In this document: in pieces, positions 36,355 to 45,123 of the stretch
Layout of the letters: each line of letters begins with the position of its first letter
Numbering within the stretch: position 1 is the stretch's first letter
Assembly: GCA_964353175.1 (NCBI GenBank)
Contig: CAYGUX010000014.1
Coordinates: 8,503 to 72,502, forward strand
Length of the DNA stretch: 64,000 bases
Source of the DNA: JAIYCX01 sp964353175
Lineage (GTDB): Bacteria > Bdellovibrionota_C > UBA2361 > SZUA-149 > DAOLCO01
Reading direction: 5' to 3'
Translations under genes and position numbers: made by a program
Notes under the pieces: generated by a model
Database searches by the model: none
Seen by the model: the letters and a program-made list of their open reading frames with translations, nothing else
What the model was told of the DNA's origin: nothing

Positions 36355-37952
36355 GCGCTAACTCCAGCCATAATCTTTCTTGGTTCCATTAAATCCCCAG
36401 TATGCTTCCAAGCATGATAGCTACTACGAACTAAAGGCCCTGACTCCACATGACTAAACCCTAAATCCATTGCATAGTCTTCATACTCCTTAAATTCCCC
36501 AGGAGTTACAAAACGATAAACTGGTAGTTGCTCACTTGTAGGTTGGAGATACTGCCCTATGGTAATAATATCTACTTTTGATTCTCTAAGTTCACGAAGA
36601 ACCGCAAAAACCTCATCCCTTGTCTCACCCAATCCGACCATCAAACCAGATTTAGTCTTAACATTACCTTGAATCTCCTTAACCCAAGCCAAAAGATCTA
36701 ATGAGCGTTTAAAAATAGCTCCCGGGCGAACTGTTTTATACAATCGCGGAATAGTTTCAGTATTATGATTAAGGACTTTTAATAGACCACTCTTTAAAAT
36801 TGTTTCTAACAACTGACGACGCCCTCTCATATCAGGAATTAGGAACTCAACATCACAATCAGGACTGAGATTTTTAATAGCACGAATAGTTTTATCAAAA
36901 TGAGCTGCACCCATATCTTCAATGTCATCTCTATTCACACTGGTAATGACGACATGTCTTAGTCCCAACCTAGCTACCGCTTGTGCAACTCTAAGTGGTT
37001 CAAAAGGATCAAGTGGTTCTAGAGAGCTACTGGTTCCATCTTTAATTGAACAGAACGAACAGCGCCGTGTGCACTGATCTCCCATAATCATAAACGTCGC
37101 AGTCCCATGAGCCCAGCACTCGCCCATATTGGGACATCTCGCTTCCTCACAAACAGTAACCAGCTTATGTTCCTTCACGATGCTATGAGTCTCTAAGAAG
37201 TCTGGCGACCCTGGAGCCTTAACTCTTAACCATGAAGGTCTTCCTCGTCGTTTTATCGCCTGGGACTCTGTGTCATCATCGCTAATGTGTTGTTTGAACA
37301 CAGTACAAAAACTTTCAATAAGTAGCTCCCGAACTCTTGTCATTGTAGGGCACTTATCTCCGAGAATCTCCTTCAATGAAGTAATAAGGCTCCCCTCCTG
37401 TCCACAAGGTGAGATAGCTTTAAAGTATTCTAAATCCGGATCTACGTTAATGGAGATCCCGTGATACGACACCCACTTTCGAATACCAATACCAATTGAA
37501 GCAATCTTCCTCCACTCACCAGCCCCATCCTTTAACCATACTCCAGTTAGACCTTCCCTCGTCTCTCCCCTTAGGCCGAACCAAGATAGAGTACTAACGA
37601 TTACATCTTCTAGTTTTCTTAAATATTTGTGAACATCCTTTTCTGAGTTAGCTAAGGAAAAGATAGGATAGGCAACTAGTTGTCCTGGCCCATGATAAGT
37701 AGCTTGACCACCTCTAGCGACCTCTATCCAAGGTACGTTCTTAGCTTTTTCTATTATAGGCTCTAAAAAAGGAGAGCTTCTACCTACAGTATAGACATGA
37801 TCGTGCTCAACAAGGATCAATGTATCAGGAACGGTTTCATCTCTAACCTTAAGTGCTAAAAGATTCTCTTGAACACTTAGAGTTGCCTCATACCCTTCAG
37901 GACCAAGCCTATCCAATACAACTAATGGTTTAGTTTTTCTCCTGACTGACAC
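36351..37952 (-). CDS. lipB-lipA: Fused octanoyltransferase LipB and lipoyl synthase LipA
   Basis: One 533-residue frame holds both steps of lipoate synthesis. Residues about 8-225 are LipB: ARGGQATYHGPGQLVAYPI (79-97), catalytic Lys at 149 (RKIASIGIG) and Cys at 183 (SPCG). Residues about 235-533 are LipA, a radical-SAM sulfur-insertion enzyme with both iron-sulfur clusters intact: C268, C273, C279 (auxiliary) and C294, C298, C301 (CTRRCSFC), plus VRSSYHAW near the end. No stop or frameshift lies at the junction (TESQAIKRRGRPSWLRVKAP). It follows pdhC, whose product carries lipoate, and precedes a small exported protein. Separate genes are the norm. Confidence 0.95.
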   Translation of the reverse strand: MSVRRKTKPLVVLDRLGPEGYEATLSVQENLLALKVRDETVPDTLILVEHDHVYTVGRSSPFLEPIIEKAKNVPWIEVARGGQATYHGPGQLVAYPIFSLANSEKDVHKYLRKLEDVIVSTLSWFGLRGETREGLTGVWLKDGAGEWRKIASIGIGIRKWVSYHGISINVDPDLEYFKAISPCGQEGSLITSLKEILGDKCPTMTRVRELLIESFCTVFKQHISDDDTESQAIKRRGRPSWLRVKAPGSPDFLETHSIVKEHKLVTVCEEARCPNMGECWAHGTATFMIMGDQCTRRCSFCSIKDGTSSSLEPLDPFEPLRVAQAVARLGLRHVVITSVNRDDIEDMGAAHFDKTIRAIKNLSPDCDVEFLIPDMRGRRQLLETILKSGLLKVLNHNTETIPRLYKTVRPGAIFKRSLDLLAWVKEIQGNVKTKSGLMVGLGETRDEVFAVLRELRESKVDIITIGQYLQPTSEQLPVYRFVTPGEFKEYEDYAMDLGFSHVESGPLVRSSYHAWKHTGDLMEPRKIMAGVSA

Positions 37953-37983
37953 AATATAATAGCCCTCTATTTATGAACAATTT

Positions 37984-39330
37984 TTAAGCAAACAATAAAA
38001 CAGGCTCTTCAATCAATCCTTTAAAGTAAGTTAAGAATTCTCCAGCCACCACCCCATCAATAATTCTGTGATCGACCGATAGGGTAACTCTTAATGTTTT
38101 ACCAGGAACCACTTGACCATCCTTAATCACTGCCTCATCCTGAATTCCGCTCACCGCTAAGATCGCTCCTTGGCCAGGGTTAATGATTGCAGTAAAGTGT
38201 TCTACCTCAGCTCTACCAATATTGGATATAGAGAAGGTTCCTCCCTGTAAATCATCGCCCTTAGGTTTGCCTGCTCTTGCTCTTTCAACTAGCCCTCTTG
38301 CTTCACTAACAATATCCATCACGCTTATTTGATCCGCATTCTTAACTACAGGGATTAACAAACCATCAGGTAGAGCAGTAATGATACCAATATTCACCTC
38401 TCCAGGTTGAACTATTGAACCATTATCATATTTAGAATTAATTCGTGGGAAACTTCTTAAAGAAAGCCCCGCAGCCTTAACGATTAAATGGTTAAAAGTA
38501 ATGCCTTTATAAGCCTCATTAGGTTTTAAAACCTCTCTAAGATGAAGAAGGTTTGAAACATCAATTTTCGTAGTAGCAAAGAAGTGAGGCGCGGTATTTA
38601 CGCTTTCCACCATACGACTAGCAATCGTAGCTCTCATCTTGCTCAACTGCTCCACCTTAGTACCACCTGTCATCGCACCAACTGGCAAACTAGGAGCTTG
38701 AGCTGGTCTAGAAGTGGCCTGCATTGCGGGAGTATTTGTTCCAGTGTTTACACTATTACCTTGAGAACTATGAATAGATCCTTGATTTGACGAAGGACTA
38801 GAAATCATTTTTTCAACATCTCTTTTTACAATCCTCCCACCTTCACCCGTGCCTGTGAGGCTTGAATAATCGACGCCATGACTCTGAGCAATGTTTTTTG
38901 CAAGTGGGCTGATCTTTTGTCTCTCTCCCGAGCCATTCACATTAGCTGGAGAAAAATCGTTTTGAGAAGGAACTTCTTGGTTTAATACAATTGGTGCAGG
39001 TGTTGAAGTAGCTCTTTCTTGAGCCACTACAGGTTCGGCTGGAGCAGTCGGTTCTTCTTTAGAAGCAGATGGAGCTGTATCAACAGCTTCACCTTGATCA
39101 CCAATGACTGCTAAAAGCTCCCCCACATTAACGCTATCACCCACAGAAGCATAAACTTTTAATAAAGTTCCTTCGTAGAAGGACTCAACTTCTAAATCTG
39201 CTTTATCCGTTGCAACTTCCGCTAAAGCATCACCTCTAGAAATCTTATCTCCCTCCTTCTTAAACCACTTTAAGATCGTACCCTGATCCATAGTATCACT
39301 AAGTTGGGGCATTTTAATTTCAGTCGCCAT
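37984..39330 (-). CDS. pdhC: Pyruvate dehydrogenase E2, dihydrolipoamide acetyltransferase
   Basis: Core of the pyruvate dehydrogenase complex. 448 residues: one lipoyl domain (1-80) with the lipoylated Lys43 in TDKADLEVES, an Ala/Pro/Ser/Thr linker (80-130), the peripheral-subunit-binding domain ISPLAKNIAQSHGVD (about 139-175), a second linker, and a catalytic domain ending in SVDHRIIDGVVAGEFL. Other 2-oxo-acid E2s are similar; the TMDQGTI lipoyl context favours pyruvate. No E1 or E3 gene is in the window. The next gene downstream is the lipB-lipA fusion, a natural pairing because it attaches lipoate to this protein. Confidence 0.93.
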   Translation of the reverse strand: MATEIKMPQLSDTMDQGTILKWFKKEGDKISRGDALAEVATDKADLEVESFYEGTLLKVYASVGDSVNVGELLAVIGDQGEAVDTAPSASKEEPTAPAEPVVAQERATSTPAPIVLNQEVPSQNDFSPANVNGSGERQKISPLAKNIAQSHGVDYSSLTGTGEGGRIVKRDVEKMISSPSSNQGSIHSSQGNSVNTGTNTPAMQATSRPAQAPSLPVGAMTGGTKVEQLSKMRATIASRMVESVNTAPHFFATTKIDVSNLLHLREVLKPNEAYKGITFNHLIVKAAGLSLRSFPRINSKYDNGSIVQPGEVNIGIITALPDGLLIPVVKNADQISVMDIVSEARGLVERARAGKPKGDDLQGGTFSISNIGRAEVEHFTAIINPGQGAILAVSGIQDEAVIKDGQVVPGKTLRVTLSVDHRIIDGVVAGEFLTYFKGLIEEPVLLFA

Positions 39331-39701
39331 GCTAGAAGTATCCTCTGTAATTATTGAAAAATGTTTACTAGTAATTTAATAGTCTATCTGCAAATTATGA
39401 AGACCTATATAACCCGATCAGACCAAGAAGCAAAGTAAGGGGAAGTATTTAGCCTCACTCCCTACTAAAATCACTAATAATCTAAAAGCTTGCAAATAAT
39501 TCAAATTATTTAGGTACTAGCCTCTTAGTATCAGACCGAGGCAATCGACAATTACGTACCAGCCTCTTTTAAATGCAGTTGGGCATATTAAGCACCTAGA
39601 CAAACTGAGAACTAATAAAGTCCCTAAGTGTTGAAAAGAGGGTAGTACCTAAAACATGCCATACGGTTTTTGGAATTATGATAAGTTTCTTTGAATGATT
39701 T
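39331..39701. other. Gene-free stretch upstream of pdhC
   Basis: No credible gene. It should hold the pdhC promoter. A weak direct repeat, GTACTAGCCTCTTA (about 39513) and GTACCAGCCTCTTTTA (about 39556), is the only structure seen. Confidence 0.4.
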
Positions 39702-39745
39702 AAAAAAAAGACGCGAGAAAGTAGTTTGACAACCACTTCCTCGTG
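39702..39745 (-). terminator. Intrinsic terminator of the transglutaminase-like gene
   Basis: Minus strand: CGAGGAAGTGGTT pairs with AACTACTTTCTCG (three G-U pairs) around a GTCA loop, then CGTC and eight T. The G-U pairs make the hairpin stable only as minus-strand RNA, which fixes its direction. A second perfect 10-bp repeat, CAGTTGAGTA/TACTCAACTG (39756-39780), contains the stop codon. Confidence 0.8.
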
Positions 39746-39773
39746 TTTGTCTCCACAGTTGAGTATCCTATAC

Positions 39774-40301
39774 TCAACTGCAATTTAAGTTCCATTGCCT
39801 AACCATTTCATCCCTGGTCATATAGCAATGATTGTCGGGAAGGCTGTTCGTGGGGTCAGCGTATTTTTCCACTTCAAATACATAAACCACAGCATGGGGG
39901 AGCCAACCCCCATCAACACCAATTCCGCTAAAGCAGACCAGTTTCGCTGGAATGCTTAAATCCTGGAGGAATGCCGCCATGACCCTTGCTTTATGGCGAC
40001 ATATACAGTCTTCCCATTTTTGTTTTCGAAACATGAAGTTTGCTTCAATCCTCCTGATGTCCCCTTTCTCGAACCCAAATTCATTCCCTCTTGATAGCCG
40101 TGCCATGACTAAATCAATGGCTTCGAATCCTTTTCCCCTCAGAATCGACTGCTCCTCTTGATCGAATTCTGCTAAGCAACTTTCAAAACTGTAAAAAATA
40201 CGGTGCCCGAGGAATTTCTCCCCTCTTTTTTTGGCCAAAAGGCCCCGGAAAAATGGAACTTCCTCGAAATAACGCATCCAATTTGGATAAGGTTTTTTCA
40301 T
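39774..40301 (-). CDS. Transglutaminase-like (papain-fold) protein, unknown role
   Basis: 175 residues, no signal peptide. CRHKARVMAAFLQDLSIPAK (101-120), LPHAVVYVFEVEKY (135-148) and ADPTN (148-152) reproduce the Cys, His and Asp triad order of the transglutaminase-like superfamily (C101, H136, D149), including the typical helix after the Cys. Such domains act as peptidases, amidases or cross-linking enzymes and also occur in toxins. The gene is isolated: it has its own promoter (40321-40348), terminator (39702-39745) and richer base composition than the genes around it, consistent with acquisition. Substrate unknown. Confidence 0.6.
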   Translation of the reverse strand: MKKPYPNWMRYFEEVPFFRGLLAKKRGEKFLGHRIFYSFESCLAEFDQEEQSILRGKGFEAIDLVMARLSRGNEFGFEKGDIRRIEANFMFRKQKWEDCICRHKARVMAAFLQDLSIPAKLVCFSGIGVDGGWLPHAVVYVFEVEKYADPTNSLPDNHCYMTRDEMVRQWNLNCS

Positions 40302-40320
40302 TTTTTTCTCTTTCTAAGAA

Positions 40321-40348
40321 AATATAAGACGTACGATTAGTGTGACAA
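40321..40348 (-). promoter_or_regulatory. Predicted sigma-70 promoter of the transglutaminase-like gene
   Basis: Minus strand: TTGTCA (40343-40348), 16-base spacer, TATATT (40321-40326). Transcription would begin about 12 bases before the ATG, with AAAGAGA as the ribosome site. Confidence 0.6.
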
Positions 40349-40831
40349 CAACCAAATGTCATTAGTGACGAGAAGGAGAGATGGATTTAATCCTTTATTA
40401 AAACCTTTTCCTTTCTCACGTCTCTCAGTGCAGGCTTGCCTAGCTAGCATTGAGAAACGCAATATTTCTTTATCCTTTGATTGATAAAGAATGTTTTTAC
40501 ACAGATATAAATGTCAAAGATCTGCGTGGAAGATATCAGCACAAAAGGCCTTTCCACATATGCATATTATGAAAGGGAGCAGAGAATTTTGACAAATAAA
40601 GATTCACTCCTTTTGATTCTAGGGACTTAAGTAGGCTTCAATGAAGCCCTATGCACCACCTAGGGGTACCACTTACGTCATAGGTGACCCATCAGGGTAC
40701 ACCATGTACAGGCCTCAGAGCGTCGTACAAGAGTAAGGTTTCAGTTATTTAAAGTTGCAATTGTTAGAAATTAAGAACTTAGTATTCATACTGTTTGATC
40801 TATTATAATTGCTTATAGACAATGAAGTATC
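40349..40831. other. Repeat- and hairpin-rich gene-free region
   Basis: No credible gene. A cluster of short hairpins lies at about 40560-40740: CCTTTC/GAAAGG, GGCTTC/GAAGCC (40634-40648), CACCTA/TAGGTG (40657-40686) and GTACA/TGTAC (40697-40709). The 17 bases 40705-40721 recur inverted at 52450-52466. A structured RNA or decayed repeats are both possible; no U-run ends the block. Confidence 0.4.
40705..40721 (-). repeat. 17-base repeat shared with 52450-52466
   Basis: GCTCTGAGGCCTGTACA on the minus strand here and on the plus strand at 52450-52466. In both copies the TGTACA end pairs with a nearby GTACA, forming a short hairpin, but the flanks differ. Confidence 0.7.
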
Positions 40832-41980
40832 TTAACCCCTTCCCTCTACAAACTCATAGATATTTCGACTCTTACCAGTTTTAAAAGTCCATGGCGTATA
40901 TTTTAATTCGTAACGATTTTTAGGATTTGGAGCGCCTTTAGTGTCTTGTCCGAGTTTTGTCATATCGACCCAATCAGCATACTTTAAAGCAGACGATAAA
41001 TGAATTAAGATATCTTTTATTGAGTATCGAAACGGCAACTTAGACCTGAACCAACTTGAACGTTGCACTCCATCTACTAAGGTAAAGAAACCTCGCTTTT
41101 CAATCGATAGGAAGTCCTTTTTTATTTTTACCCTTCCTAATAAAAACTTATGGCTTCTTGCTAATTCTATCAGGTCAACATTCTTTAAATTCTGCTTCTC
41201 TATTAAATATTGCACTTCATCTTCTAGAAATTTAAAGAAGTTTTTACCTCTAGTTTCATAGACTCTAAGAATATTATAAGTAGCATCTACAACAATAATT
41301 AAATTCGATGCTGCTCTAAAAGAAATACCGCTCAATGACTTAAGAGCCTCTGGAACCATCAAAAACTTCTTCTCGCCAACAGACTTAGATGAAAAAATTA
41401 TTTTATAAAATGCTTCAACTGCATCCCTCATTGATCTATTAATGTTGGGGAATTCCGAAGTAAACCTAGCTGAACTTCTGATAAAGGCTACAAAAGTTCT
41501 TAAATCAGATTCCTTCGCCCTATAAGTTACTAGTTCACCATTAATAGCCTTAGAAAATTCAAACACTGTCCCTGACTGAGGAGAGTTCTTTATCCGAATC
41601 CCAGCAACACGGCCAATCCATGGATCCTTGGGGTGAACGTACGTTAAAGAATCAATTAAAACCGATGCAGATACTGGTACTTGGCCAACTTTCGCCCCTA
41701 CTTCAAGATTATGCGGTGACAAATAACCTGCAAAACATGCCGAGCCTTCTGGTAAATATACAAGACTTGGATCATCCACTCCAAATACCCTATGCGTAAG
41801 TTTGTCTTCTGACTTTAAAGATAGATTATTTTTACCTAACCAATCTTGGTAGCTTGAATAGACCTCAGCTAATTTATCCTCAGGGATAAATAGACCTTTT
41901 TTCGTAAGTCTTAAGGCCTTCTGAAAACCCTCAGGCGCATCGATAACACTTTGAATGAAACTCTCACCTAAATTGCTCAT
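40832..41980 (-). CDS. Unknown protein at the end of the deoxysugar operon
   Basis: 382 residues from the ATG at 41980, which is two bases after the stop of the upstream rmd-like gene; a TTG start at 42007 inside that gene is less likely. No signal peptide or membrane segment. Stretches such as GVDDPSLVYLPEGSACFAGY, SASVLIDSLTYVHPKDPW and IIVVDATYNILRVYETRG look like a soluble alpha/beta fold, but I recognise no family. Tight coupling to rmd implies co-expression with GDP-deoxysugar synthesis. Confidence 0.65.
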   Translation of the reverse strand: MSNLGESFIQSVIDAPEGFQKALRLTKKGLFIPEDKLAEVYSSYQDWLGKNNLSLKSEDKLTHRVFGVDDPSLVYLPEGSACFAGYLSPHNLEVGAKVGQVPVSASVLIDSLTYVHPKDPWIGRVAGIRIKNSPQSGTVFEFSKAINGELVTYRAKESDLRTFVAFIRSSARFTSEFPNINRSMRDAVEAFYKIIFSSKSVGEKKFLMVPEALKSLSGISFRAASNLIIVVDATYNILRVYETRGKNFFKFLEDEVQYLIEKQNLKNVDLIELARSHKFLLGRVKIKKDFLSIEKRGFFTLVDGVQRSSWFRSKLPFRYSIKDILIHLSSALKYADWVDMTKLGQDTKGAPNPKNRYELKYTPWTFKTGKSRNIYEFVEGRG

Positions 41981-41982
41981 AG

Positions 41983-42954
41983 TTAACTCAATAAAGCTTC
42001 TTCCCAATAAGACAACATACTACTTAACATCGCTTCAACCTCTACTCTTGGCTTCCAACCAAAATCTTTCTGCGCCTTCTGATAACTTCCAAGATGTTCT
42101 TGAATATCATTCGGTCGCAATCTTGCTGGATCTTGTTTGATTTCAATCTCCACTCCCGCAAGCTTAATCATCATTGAAACAAATTCTGCTAACTCATAAC
42201 TCACACCAGAACATAAATTATACGCTTCTGCAGGTTTACCATTCAATGCCATATCCCGATAACCACGAACCACGTCTGAGACATCACAAAAATCTCTTTT
42301 GACAGACAAGTCCCCGACTTCTAAAACTGGCTCTCTCCTACCTAACTTTATTTCAGTGATCTGCTTAGAGAAGCTAGCTAAAGAGAATCTATCTTCTTGA
42401 TAAGGTCCAATATGAGGAAAAGGCCTAGCAATAACTCCGTCGAGATCTCCGTCTAGAACTGACTTTACTAAATAATGTTCTGCTAAAGCCTTACTAATAC
42501 CATAAAAGTTATTTGGTCTCATTTCTGCAGTTTCTAGGATTGCTTGAGAAGATACTCTAGGCACTCCATATACTTGAGAAGAACTAACTAAAAGCAATCT
42601 TGATTTAGGACAATGTTCTTTCATTGCCTCAATAACATTTCTAGTTCCAGTAGCATTCACTCTAATAACTTCATCTTGAGCGCCTTCTCCTTGTGGAACA
42701 AATGAAAGAGCTGCAAGATGATAAACCACCTCTGGTTGCATTAATGACAAAATCTGACCTAAATCTGAAGGGTCACAAACATCTAATGCCACAGATTGTA
42801 CTAACTTTGGCATTATTGAAAGTCTTTGGCTTAATTGATCAGTTCCTTTCTGGGAGGGCAAATAACTTACAGCCACGCTATCTCTACAATCAACTAAATG
42901 CCTTGATAGATGAGTACCAACGAAACCAACCCCACCAGTAATTAATGCTCTCAT
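41983..42954 (-). CDS. rmd: GDP-4-keto-6-deoxymannose reductase-like SDR epimerase
   Basis: 323-residue extended short-chain dehydrogenase. NAD(P) site ITGGVGFVGTHLS, then YHLAALSFVPQG, SSSQVYG and the catalytic YGISKALAEHY. It directly follows gmd (13 bases), so it most likely reduces the Gmd product to GDP-D-rhamnose or a related 6-deoxyhexose. GDP-fucose synthase or a C4-epimerase are alternatives that sequence alone does not exclude. Confidence 0.8.
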   Translation of the reverse strand: MRALITGGVGFVGTHLSRHLVDCRDSVAVSYLPSQKGTDQLSQRLSIMPKLVQSVALDVCDPSDLGQILSLMQPEVVYHLAALSFVPQGEGAQDEVIRVNATGTRNVIEAMKEHCPKSRLLLVSSSQVYGVPRVSSQAILETAEMRPNNFYGISKALAEHYLVKSVLDGDLDGVIARPFPHIGPYQEDRFSLASFSKQITEIKLGRREPVLEVGDLSVKRDFCDVSDVVRGYRDMALNGKPAEAYNLCSGVSYELAEFVSMMIKLAGVEIEIKQDPARLRPNDIQEHLGSYQKAQKDFGWKPRVEVEAMLSSMLSYWEEALLS

Positions 42955-42967
42955 TTATTATTCCTAA

Positions 42968-43936
42968 CTACACTTTTGATTTTAATCTTTCCACGTCCGC
43001 TTCAACCATCATCTTAATCAAGCCTTGGAAATCAACTTCAGGTTCCCAACCCAAGATCTTCTTCGCTTTACTAGGATCTCCAATAAGAAGATCAACCTCA
43101 GCAGGTCGTATAAACTTCTCGTCAATTTTTACATACTTTTCCCAATCTAAATCAACGGCTCCAAAAGCTACTTGCAATAATTCTTTAACTGGATAAGTTT
43201 TTCCAGTCGCTATTACATAATCATCAGGAGTTGAATGCTGCAACATCATCCACATAGCCTTAACATAGTCTCCTGCAAAACCCCAATCTCTTCTAGCATC
43301 AAGATTCCCCATTCTTAACTCATTACTTAAACCAAGCTTAATTCTAGCAACTCCGTCTGAAACTTTTCTAGTAACAAACTCCAAACCTCTTCTTGGAGAC
43401 TCGTGATTAAACAATATCCCTGATGTTGCAAAGATGTCATAACTCTCGCGATAGTTTACAGTAATGTAATGACCATAACATTTAGCCACTCCATAAGGTG
43501 AGCGTGGGTAGAATGGAGTATCTTCAGTTTGAGGAACATCCTTAACCCGACCATACATTTCAGAACTAGACGCTTGATAGAACTTAATTTTTTTATCTAC
43601 TAGGCGAATTGCTTCAAGCACCTTAGTAACACCAAGAGCGGTAAACTCCCCAGTTAATACTGGTTGCTCCCAACTTGTTGGTACAAAACTTTGAGCAGCG
43701 AGGTTATAAACTTCATCTGGCTTCACATCTTCGATCAAAGTGATCAAAGATAGTTGATCCAGTAGATCTCCTTGACGTAATTCAATCTTATCCTTCAAAT
43801 GATTAATCCGTTCAAAGTTCTCAGAACTAGATCGTCTAACCATACCGACTACACGATAACCTTTAGTTAATAAGAACTCCGCTAAATAAGATCCATCCTG
43901 ACCTGTAATTCCTGTGATTAAAGCTGTTTTAGACAT
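42968..43936 (-). CDS. gmd: GDP-mannose 4,6-dehydratase
   Basis: Converts GDP-mannose to GDP-4-keto-6-deoxymannose. 322 residues, typical bacterial length. ITGITGQDGSYLAEFL binds NADP; YNLAAQSFV, SSSEMYG and the catalytic SPYGVAKCYGHY are all present, plus the tetramer loop NHESPRRG. It sits between manC, which makes its substrate, and rmd, which uses its product. Confidence 0.96.
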   Translation of the reverse strand: MSKTALITGITGQDGSYLAEFLLTKGYRVVGMVRRSSSENFERINHLKDKIELRQGDLLDQLSLITLIEDVKPDEVYNLAAQSFVPTSWEQPVLTGEFTALGVTKVLEAIRLVDKKIKFYQASSSEMYGRVKDVPQTEDTPFYPRSPYGVAKCYGHYITVNYRESYDIFATSGILFNHESPRRGLEFVTRKVSDGVARIKLGLSNELRMGNLDARRDWGFAGDYVKAMWMMLQHSTPDDYVIATGKTYPVKELLQVAFGAVDLDWEKYVKIDEKFIRPAEVDLLIGDPSKAKKILGWEPEVDFQGLIKMMVEADVERLKSKV

Positions 43937-43974
43937 ACTATTCCTTAACTATATTAAAAATAAACTTGAGCTGC

Positions 43975-45111
43975 TTAAATTTTATCAAGCCTAGCCCGCT
44001 CCTTCAATAAATCTACTATTTGTTTAACTTTCTGTGATTCACTTTTTTTACAAACAAGTAAACAATCATCTGAATCCACCACTACCACATCCTCAAGGCC
44101 AACAAGTGCGATTAGCTTTGAATGATTTTCGACATTTCCAAACTTCTCTGTATCCATCACCGCACAACCTTTAGACGCCAAACAAATGGCATCTCCCACT
44201 ACTACATTCTGATGACTATCTCCAGATTCAGCCAAAGCAGAATCATACCAAGAAGCCCAAGAACCAATATCACTCCAATTAAAACTATACCCTGGATAGG
44301 CTACAACATTCTTAGCTTCTTCTAAAATCCCTTGATCGATTGATACCGATTCTAACTCTTTATAATGTGAGAGTACTTCTTCCATTGGAGCTCCAGCCAT
44401 CACGGCATCTGCTACCAACTCAGTCAATCTGTCTGTATCAGGAAGGAATTCTTTAACTGAAGCCAATAGCACACTTGGCCTCCAAACAAACATCCCACTA
44501 TTCCAATAATAATCCCCTGCTTCAACATAGGTCAAGGCCGTCTTCAAGTCAGGCTTTTCAACAAATCTTTCTACACGAAATGAACCAGAAGGTTTTCCTG
44601 AATTTCCTTGAAAGGATAGACCTCTTTTAATGTATCCATATCCAGTTTCTGGATAAGTAGGTTTAATACCGATGGTTACTAGCACGTCATCAGAATTACA
44701 TAGAGTAATGGCTTTTTTAAATACAGCCCTTAGCTCAGCATCACCCTTAACCAAATGATCAGCGGGAGTACAAATCATCGGAATATCGCCGACAGTTTTA
44801 AGTACATAATGTGCTGCAAAAGCTAAACAGGCTGCCGTGTTCTTAGCCATCGGTTCGGCCAATATCGTTGTACTTGGGCAGTATTGCTTTACTAAATCAA
44901 CCTGGCTCTCCGCCGTCACGACTAAGGTCGAATTTTCACCAACTAAGTCCTTAAGCCTACTAATTGATTCTTCAATCAACGTACGACCAGACTTCACTAA
45001 AGGCAAAAATTGTTTTGGTTTAGACACCCTGCTAAATGGCCAAAATCGAGTACCGCTTCCCCCTGCCATCACAACAACCACTGCGCCATTTTCGGTATTA
45101 AGTTTATTCAC
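43975..45111 (-). CDS. manC: Mannose-1-phosphate guanylyltransferase
   Basis: Makes GDP-mannose from GTP and mannose-1-phosphate. Starts at GTG; 378 residues, so it is the single-domain form without the C-terminal phosphomannose-isomerase domain. Nucleotidyl motif VMAGGSGTRFWPFSRVSKPKQ, then PADH, YGYI and FVEKPD. It follows rfbD by 12 bases and feeds gmd. No phosphomannomutase is in the window. Confidence 0.95.
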   Translation of the reverse strand: MNKLNTENGAVVVVMAGGSGTRFWPFSRVSKPKQFLPLVKSGRTLIEESISRLKDLVGENSTLVVTAESQVDLVKQYCPSTTILAEPMAKNTAACLAFAAHYVLKTVGDIPMICTPADHLVKGDAELRAVFKKAITLCNSDDVLVTIGIKPTYPETGYGYIKRGLSFQGNSGKPSGSFRVERFVEKPDLKTALTYVEAGDYYWNSGMFVWRPSVLLASVKEFLPDTDRLTELVADAVMAGAPMEEVLSHYKELESVSIDQGILEEAKNVVAYPGYSFNWSDIGSWASWYDSALAESGDSHQNVVVGDAICLASKGCAVMDTEKFGNVENHSKLIALVGLEDVVVVDSDDCLLVCKKSESQKVKQIVDLLKERARLDKI

Positions 45112-45123
45112 AATAAAGTTCCC

